Part shown: positions 6,044 to 11,650 of the stretch, piece after piece
Layout of the letters: every line of letters starts with the position of its first letter
Position numbering within the stretch: position 1 is the first letter of the stretch
The notes under the pieces: model-generated
The model's input: only the letters and a program-made list of their open reading frames with translations
Databases searched by the model: none
Told to the model about the DNA's origin: nothing
From: Pseudomonadota bacterium
GTDB lineage: Bacteria; Pseudomonadota; Alphaproteobacteria; Rhizobiales; Rhizobiaceae
Assembly: GCA_023419995.1 (NCBI GenBank)
Contig: JAEZXF010000490.1
Span: 1-11,650, forward strand
Direction: 5' to 3'
Length of the DNA: 11,650 nucleotides
Program-made: the position numbers and the translations under genes

Positions 6044-7483
6044 ATGACACGCAGCAACAGGCCCGGCCCGCAGGCGATGCGGGCGCCCAGCCGCCTGCGA
6101 TACGTGCTGATCTTCGCGGCGGCCTTCGCGCTCGCCTTCGGCGGGGCCAGGCTCGCGCGCGCCAACGGCAATGCGGTCGAGCTCGCATCCGCCAAGCACG
6201 CGGTGGTCAAGGTCGCCAAGGGTAAGCCGCGCACCGTGCGCACCGGAAACGCCTTCTACGAGATCGTCGTCGGCGACCCCGACATCGCCAACGTGACGCC
6301 GCTGACGGACCGCTCCTTCTACGTGCTCGGCAACGCGCTGGGCACCACCGGCATCGCCCTCTTCGACGAGAACCGGCAGCTCGTCGCCACCCTCGATGTC
6401 GAGGTGACGCTGGATACCGACCGGCTCGCCAGCACGATCCGCGACTCGGTCCCCGGCACCAACATCAAGGTCGGGTCCGCCAACGGCCGGCTGGTTCTGT
6501 CGGGCTCGGCCGAGGATGCGGTCGCGGCCGAGAAGGCGAGCCGCATCGCCTCGCGCTTCTCCGGCGAGGAGGAGGTCATCAACTCGGTCGACATCTCGTC
6601 GTCGCAGCAGGTGCAGCTCAACGTCCGCTTCGTCGAGGTCACGCGCCAGGTCGGGCACGAGCTGAGCTCCAAGCTCGGCGTGTCCTACATGGGGCCGGGC
6701 GGGTCGGTGTCCTTCAACTCCGAGCCGCAGGCAACGGCCTCCACCGCCGTCAGCGACATCGTCGCCGGCTACACGTCGGGCCGCTTCTCGATCGATCTCG
6801 CCATCAAGGCGCTGGAGGATCGCGGCGTGGCGCGCCGGCTGGCCGAGCCGAACCTGATCGCGCGCTCCGGCGAGCGCGCCAGCTTCCTCGCCGGCGGCGA
6901 GTTCCCGATCCCGGTGTCGAGCCAGGAAGGCAAGGTCACGGTCGAGTACAAGAAATACGGCGTCAGCCTCGATTTCACCCCCACCGTGCTCAAGGGCGGG
7001 CTGGTCAGCCTCGAGATCGAGCCGGAAGTGTCCTCGATCGACGCCTCGGCCAGCTACCGCATCGGCGACATTGCCATTCCCGGCTTCGTCGTGCGCCGCG
7101 CCAAGACGTCGGTCGACCTGAAGAGCGGCCAGAGCTTCATGGTCGCCGGCCTGCTCCAGACCCAGAACGACCAGGTCGCACAGCGCCTGCCGGGCGTCAG
7201 CCGCCTGCCGGTGATCGGCGCGCTGTTCTCCTCCAAGGCCTACCAGCGGCGCGAGACGGACCTCGTCATCATCATCACGCCGCACCTGGTCAACCCGATG
7301 GACCCGACCAAGAAGCCGCGCACCCCGCACGACGGCGCCGTCGCGGCGAGCAACGCCGACTACTTCCTCGGCAATGTCGAGGAGGTGCGCCCGGACGGAC
7401 GCCCCGTCGGCGCGCTCGCCGCCTACACGCCCGAGGCCGCTGCGGCGCTGCCCGCCTTCGGCCACTTCCTCGATCTGGAGTAG
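6044..7483 (+). CDS. cpaC: Tad/Flp pilus outer-membrane secretin CpaC (RcpA-like)
   Basis: A 479-residue secretin that forms the outer-membrane channel for the Flp pilus. A long basic n-region (1-19) leads into a hydrophobic core (20-38) and a probable signal-peptidase site after ARA (Ala40). Residues about 50-115 are the pilus/secretin N-terminal domain, with the typical EIVVGDPDIANVTPLTDRSF segment. A BON-like domain follows (about 117-190, with GRLVLSGSAEDAV). The secretin core runs from about 200 to 415 and includes QVQLNVRFVEV, RRLAEPNLIARSGERASFLAGGEFPIPV (two adjacent family motifs) and LPGVSRLPVIGALFSS, then LVIIITPHLVNP. A tail of about 60 residues follows. ATG 6044 is preceded by GGGGG (6032-6036) and AAGGA (6038-6042, unusually close). 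An alternative ATG at codon 12 would shorten only the n-region. The 45-base gap after cpaB is the largest in the operon and shows no hairpin. Confidence 0.96.
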   Translation: MTRSNRPGPQAMRAPSRLRYVLIFAAAFALAFGGARLARANGNAVELASAKHAVVKVAKGKPRTVRTGNAFYEIVVGDPDIANVTPLTDRSFYVLGNALGTTGIALFDENRQLVATLDVEVTLDTDRLASTIRDSVPGTNIKVGSANGRLVLSGSAEDAVAAEKASRIASRFSGEEEVINSVDISSSQQVQLNVRFVEVTRQVGHELSSKLGVSYMGPGGSVSFNSEPQATASTAVSDIVAGYTSGRFSIDLAIKALEDRGVARRLAEPNLIARSGERASFLAGGEFPIPVSSQEGKVTVEYKKYGVSLDFTPTVLKGGLVSLEIEPEVSSIDASASYRIGDIAIPGFVVRRAKTSVDLKSGQSFMVAGLLQTQNDQVAQRLPGVSRLPVIGALFSSKAYQRRETDLVIIITPHLVNPMDPTKKPRTPHDGAVAASNADYFLGNVEEVRPDGRPVGALAAYTPEAAAALPAFGHFLDLE

Positions 7484-7487
7484 AGCG

Positions 7488-7715
7488 ATGAGAACGCTGC
7501 CGGTCCTTCCCCTGCTGGCCGTCATCCTCGCCGGCTGCGCCAGCGAGGATGTCCTGCGCTACGACGGCGTCACCACCTCCGCCGGCGATGCCGCCGCCGC
7601 CAACACCGTCATGCAGATGGCCGATCCGTGGCCGCGCGGCGTCGAGAACACGCGCCTGCGCACGCCGGCCGTCCGCAAGCCCGCCGCGATCCCGGTCAAG
7701 GAGACCCCGAAATGA
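7488..7715 (+). CDS. Small lipoprotein in the CpaD position, DPWP motif
   Basis: A 75-residue predicted lipoprotein between cpaC and cpaE. The ATG at 7488 was chosen because GGAG (7477-7480, just before the cpaC stop) lies seven bases upstream and the resulting N-terminus is a clean lipoprotein signal: MRT, a Leu/Val-rich core, and the lipobox LAGC with Cys17. The mature part has about 59 residues. Its core contains GVTTSAGDAAAANTVMQM followed by ADPWPRGVENTRL; a Pro/Lys-rich tail ends the protein. I recall similar small proteins with a TxxAG(N/D)A...DPWP core near Flp pilus genes of other alphaproteobacteria, but know no assigned function. Usual CpaD lipoproteins are about 200 residues or more, so this is either a minimal replacement or a different component. 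The stop overlaps the cpaE start by four bases (ATGA). Outer-membrane attachment, perhaps piloting or stabilising the secretin, is an inference from position. Confidence 0.82.
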   Translation: MRTLPVLPLLAVILAGCASEDVLRYDGVTTSAGDAAAANTVMQMADPWPRGVENTRLRTPAVRKPAAIPVKETPK

Positions 7716-8908
7716 GCGCGGCGCCCCATCGCATCGTCCTCGTCTCGCCCGACAGCGCCTTCGCGCAGGAGGTGCGCTCGGCGCTCGCCGCGTCCGAGGG
7801 GCTCGAGCTGACGACGGTCGAGACCGGCATCACGGAGCTGCGCGGCGAGCTGCAGGAAGCCGAGTTCGGCGCCGTGGTGGTCGACATGGACGCCTCGCGG
7901 CTCGACGAGATCGAGGCGTTGCAGCGCATCATGCGCCGACTCGACGGCCGTGCGCAGGTCGTCGTCATCACGCGCGAGTTCAACGCCGCCGCCGTGCGCA
8001 TCCTCGTCCAGCTCAAGGTCGCCGACTTCCTCGTCAGGCCGGTCGCCGTCGCCGACCTCGTGCGTTCGTGTCTGCGCGCCCTGCAGGGGCCGGGCAGGGC
8101 GGAGAACGCGGATTCGCAGATCTACACCTTCATGCCGGCGGCCGGCGGCGTCGGCGCGACCACGCTGGCGCTCCAGGCAGCGTGGCAGCTTCACCACTCG
8201 CTGTCGCGCCCGGCCTCGACCTGCATCGTCGACCTCAACTTCCAGCAGGGCTCCTGCGCCGAATATCTCGACCTCGAGCCGCTGTTCGACCTCGCCGAAG
8301 TCGAGAACCAGCCCGAGCGCCTCGACCGCCAGCTTCTCGACATCATGCTGTCGAAGCACGAGAGCGGCCTGTGCCTGCTCGCCGCGCCGACCCGGCCGGC
8401 CGAGATGCGCTCCTTCGACACCGACGTCGTCGTGCGCATGCTCGATCTGGTCTCGGCCTATTTCGACAACGTGGTCATCGACCTGCCGCGCACCTGGTTC
8501 CCGTGGACGCCGACCGTGCTCCTCGGCTCGAACCGGCTCTACATCGTCGCCGAGATGACCGTGCCGTGCCTGCGCCACACCCAGCGCCTGATCCGCTCCA
8601 TCCACGACACCGTGGGCAGGGAGGTCGAGCCGCAGGTCATCGTCAACCGCTTCGAGCCGCGGGCGATGGCGAACGGCGTCCGCCAGGCCGACGTCGAGGC
8701 CGTGCTGGAGGGCCATTTCGCCGGCGGCGTCGCCAACAACTACAAGCTGGTGCGCGAGGCCGTCGACCGCGGCGTGCCGCTCCAGGCGATCGACCCGGCG
8801 GCGAACGTCGTCCGCGACCTGAAGCGCATCATCCTGCCCGAGGAGGCGGGCGCGGCGGAGAAGAAGAGGCCGCTGTTCTCGCTGCCGTTCAGGCGCAAGA
8901 CGGCCTGA
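7712..8908 (+). CDS. cpaE: Tad pilus localisation ATPase-like protein CpaE/TadZ
   Basis: A 398-residue CpaE/TadZ protein, the ParA/MinD-superfamily member that places the Tad machine at its site on the inner membrane. The ATG at 7712 overlaps the preceding stop and has AAGGAG (7698-7703) eight bases upstream; a longer in-frame reading back to 7628 would lie within the lipoprotein gene and is not supported. Residues 6-125 form an atypical receiver-like domain (HRIVLVSP, then VVVDMDAS, then VADFLVRPV). The ATPase-like domain starts at about 136; its P-loop is AAGGVGATT (143-151), so both the signature Lys and the phosphate-binding Lys of the deviant Walker A motif are Ala. VVIDLPR near residue 255 is the Walker B-like strand. 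CpaE proteins often carry a degenerate P-loop, so function through binding and dimerisation without much hydrolysis is plausible. The C-terminus ends in a basic, amphipathic PLFSLPFRRKTA. Confidence 0.93.
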   Translation: MSAAPHRIVLVSPDSAFAQEVRSALAASEGLELTTVETGITELRGELQEAEFGAVVVDMDASRLDEIEALQRIMRRLDGRAQVVVITREFNAAAVRILVQLKVADFLVRPVAVADLVRSCLRALQGPGRAENADSQIYTFMPAAGGVGATTLALQAAWQLHHSLSRPASTCIVDLNFQQGSCAEYLDLEPLFDLAEVENQPERLDRQLLDIMLSKHESGLCLLAAPTRPAEMRSFDTDVVVRMLDLVSAYFDNVVIDLPRTWFPWTPTVLLGSNRLYIVAEMTVPCLRHTQRLIRSIHDTVGREVEPQVIVNRFEPRAMANGVRQADVEAVLEGHFAGGVANNYKLVREAVDRGVPLQAIDPAANVVRDLKRIILPEEAGAAEKKRPLFSLPFRRKTA

Positions 8909-8925
8909 GCCGGGGAGACTGCCGC

Positions 8926-10347
<1,422 letters not shown>

Positions 10348-10354
10348 CGCGCGG

Positions 10355-11305
10355 ATGGACGTGCTTCACCTGATCTATTTCGGCGCTGCCCTGACCGGCA
10401 TTCTGGTCGCCGAGGCGGTCTACCTGCTCCTGGCGGGCCGGGGCGAGAAGCGCGTCGCCATCAACCGGCGCATGCACCTCCAGGAAAAGAAGCTGACCCA
10501 GCAGCAGGTGCTGGTGCAGTTGCGCAAGGAGCGCGGCGTCGAGGGCGGCCGCCTGTTCTCGCTCGACGGCCTGCGGCGGCTGCGCACGCAGTCCGGCCTC
10601 GTGATGCCGATGCCGAAGTTCCTCGCCTTCACCTCGGCCGCGTCGCTCGGGCTGATGCTCGGCCTTTCCTGGCTCGGCCTGTCGCTTCGCGTGGCCATCC
10701 TCGCCTGGCCGGCGGCGTGCCTCGTCGTCCCGGTGATGACGCTGCGCTTCATGCGCTCGCGCCGGCACAAGCTGTTCGGCATCCAGCTCCCCGAGGCGCT
10801 GGAGCTGATCACGCGCTCGCTCAAGGCCGGCCATCCCGTGCCGGTGGCGATCGCGATGGTCGCGCGCGAGATGCCCGATCCGATCGGCACGGAGTTCGGC
10901 CTCGTCGCCGACGAGGTCACCTACGGCTCCGACCTCGTCACCGCGCTGCATGCGATGTACCAGCGCGTCGGCCACGAGGACCTGCCGCTGTTCGTGACGG
11001 CGGTGTCGATCCAGGCGAGCTCCGGCGGCAACCTGCGCGAGATCCTCGACGGGCTGTCGGCCGTCATCCGCGAGCGCGGCAAGCTCAAGCGCAAGGTGCG
11101 CTCGATCTCCACCGAGGGTCGCATGTCGGCCTACATCCTCACCGCCGTGCCGGCGCTTCTCGGCGCCGGCATCATGGTGCTGATGCCGGAGTTCTACAGC
11201 GACGTCTGGGAGGAGCCGCTGACCTGGTATCTGCTCGGCGGGTCCATCGCCTGGCTGATGCTGGGCAATTTCATGATGTTCAAGATGGCGAGCTTCAAGT
11301 TCTGA
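10355..11305 (+). CDS. tadB: Tad pilus inner-membrane platform protein TadB
   Basis: A 316-residue type II secretion F-domain protein, one of the two platform proteins on which the CpaF motor acts. A membrane segment lies at about 6-27. A basic cytoplasmic stretch follows (28-85), then one or two membrane segments (about 88-125). The cytoplasmic GspF helical domain comes next (about 140-255), containing QLPEALELITRSLKAGHPV and ASSGGNLREILDGLS, both hallmark segments. Two C-terminal membrane segments (about 258-278 and 287-310) end the protein. The ATG at 10355 is seven bases after the cpaF stop; its Shine-Dalgarno GGAG (10341-10344) lies inside the last codons of cpaF, consistent with translational coupling. 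Length and topology are normal for TadB. A fused or extra domain is not seen. Confidence 0.94.
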   Translation: MDVLHLIYFGAALTGILVAEAVYLLLAGRGEKRVAINRRMHLQEKKLTQQQVLVQLRKERGVEGGRLFSLDGLRRLRTQSGLVMPMPKFLAFTSAASLGLMLGLSWLGLSLRVAILAWPAACLVVPVMTLRFMRSRRHKLFGIQLPEALELITRSLKAGHPVPVAIAMVAREMPDPIGTEFGLVADEVTYGSDLVTALHAMYQRVGHEDLPLFVTAVSIQASSGGNLREILDGLSAVIRERGKLKRKVRSISTEGRMSAYILTAVPALLGAGIMVLMPEFYSDVWEEPLTWYLLGGSIAWLMLGNFMMFKMASFKF

Positions 11306-11307
11306 CG

Positions 11308-11650
11308 ATGGCCGGGCTGGCGGACTATCTCGGAAGTGTCGACCTCCTGCCGCTGATGATGCCGGCGGCGGGGCTGCTGCTTCTCGCCGGCGGCGTGGCC
11401 GCCGCATGGCCGCTGCTGGCGGGCGACGGCCGGCGCGAGGTGAAGCGCCGCCTGAAGCTGGACGCGGAGCGCGTCGACAGCCGGCCTGCGACGAAGGAAC
11501 GCGGCGCGGCCAGCGTCGTGCGCGAGCGGGCCGCGCGTTCCGCCCACGACTTCTACGCCAAGGCCGATCCCGAGAACGTCGCCCGGCTGCGCCTGCGGCT
11601 CATCCAGGCGGGATACATGGACCCCGGCGCGGTCGGCCTGTTCTTCCTCG
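11308..11650 (+). CDS. tadC: Tad pilus inner-membrane platform protein TadC, truncated by window edge
   Basis: The first 114 residues of the second platform protein; the remainder, probably about 200 residues, lies beyond the right edge. The ATG at 11308 comes two bases after the tadB stop with no strong Shine-Dalgarno, so translation is probably coupled to tadB. A first membrane segment spans about residues 13-38 (LLPLMMPAAGLLLLAGG onward). A highly charged cytoplasmic stretch follows (39-85). The segment ENVARLRLRLIQAGYMDPGAVGLFFL at the end matches the position and style of the conserved TadC LRxxLxxAGY region (given here in outline, about 89-114). The GspF domain itself is not yet reached. 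Identification rests on this segment plus the position directly after tadB. Confidence 0.88.
   Translation, partial: MAGLADYLGSVDLLPLMMPAAGLLLLAGGVAAAWPLLAGDGRREVKRRLKLDAERVDSRPATKERGAASVVRERAARSAHDFYAKADPENVARLRLRLIQAGYMDPGAVGLFFL

Noticed and set aside
7374..7487. Longer N-terminus for the small lipoprotein
   Set aside because: It would bury the lipoprotein signal sequence behind 38 Arg/Ser/Pro-rich residues within cpaC. The start at 7488 gives a proper signal and has a Shine-Dalgarno.
6017..7525. 502-codon minus-strand reading frame opposite cpaC
   Set aside because: The translation is low-complexity Arg/Asp/Ala/Gly and is the mirror of secretin codons. There is no start region or operon partner on that strand.
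7628..7711. Longer N-terminus for CpaE starting at 7628
   Set aside because: The added residues are Arg-rich and out of family, and lie wholly inside the lipoprotein gene. The ATG at 7712 has AAGGAG eight bases upstream.
7549..8925. Upstream extension of the cpaF reading frame through cpaE
   Set aside because: The extension is Arg/Pro-rich and overlaps all of cpaE in another frame. The ATG at 8926 has its own Shine-Dalgarno and gives a normal-length CpaF.

Overview
The window is gene-dense, high-GC DNA (roughly two thirds G+C by eye). Every gene I recognise is of alphaproteobacterial type. The cpaB-cpaC-cpaE-cpaF-tadB-tadC order, the DUF2336 protein and the parE sequence best fit a Hyphomicrobiales (Rhizobiales) chromosome, possibly Phyllobacteriaceae. 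That lineage is an inference from gene content and style; I could run no search. I see no tRNA, rRNA, insertion sequence, phage gene or CRISPR array.

Left part (1-2734). A minus-strand pair encodes a small MaoC-type hot-dog hydratase and, overlapping it by one base (TGATG), a CitE/HpcH-type CoA-ester lyase that runs off the left edge. Together they look like the hydratase and C-C lyase steps of a short-chain acyl-CoA pathway. Divergent from them is a DUF2336 helical-repeat protein of unknown role. Convergent to that is a stand-alone BLUF blue-light sensor domain with the main photochemistry residues in place. It lies 28 bases downstream of parE on the same strand.

Middle part (2763-5077). 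parE, encoding the ATPase/TOPRIM subunit of topoisomerase IV, is complete on the minus strand. A 260-base intergenic region separates it from the divergent pilus operon and must hold the start signals for both sides.

Right part (5078-11650). A tightly packed plus-strand operon encodes a Tad (Flp/type IVc) pilus machine: cpaB (periplasmic SAF-domain protein), cpaC (outer-membrane secretin), a 75-residue lipoprotein, cpaE/tadZ (localisation ATPase with a degenerate P-loop), cpaF/tadA (motor ATPase), and tadB and tadC (inner-membrane platform; tadC is cut by the right edge). Gaps are 2 to 45 bases, with one 4-base overlap. Most genes are joined by Shine-Dalgarno sequences sitting at or near the previous stop, so translation is probably coupled.

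The main oddities are in this operon. The position where cpaD normally sits holds only a very small lipoprotein with a conserved-looking DPWP core. No pilin (flp/pilA) or prepilin peptidase (cpaA) gene precedes cpaB. CpaE lacks both lysines of the deviant Walker A motif. Outside the operon, the most unusual gene is the single-domain BLUF photoreceptor beside a housekeeping topoisomerase.
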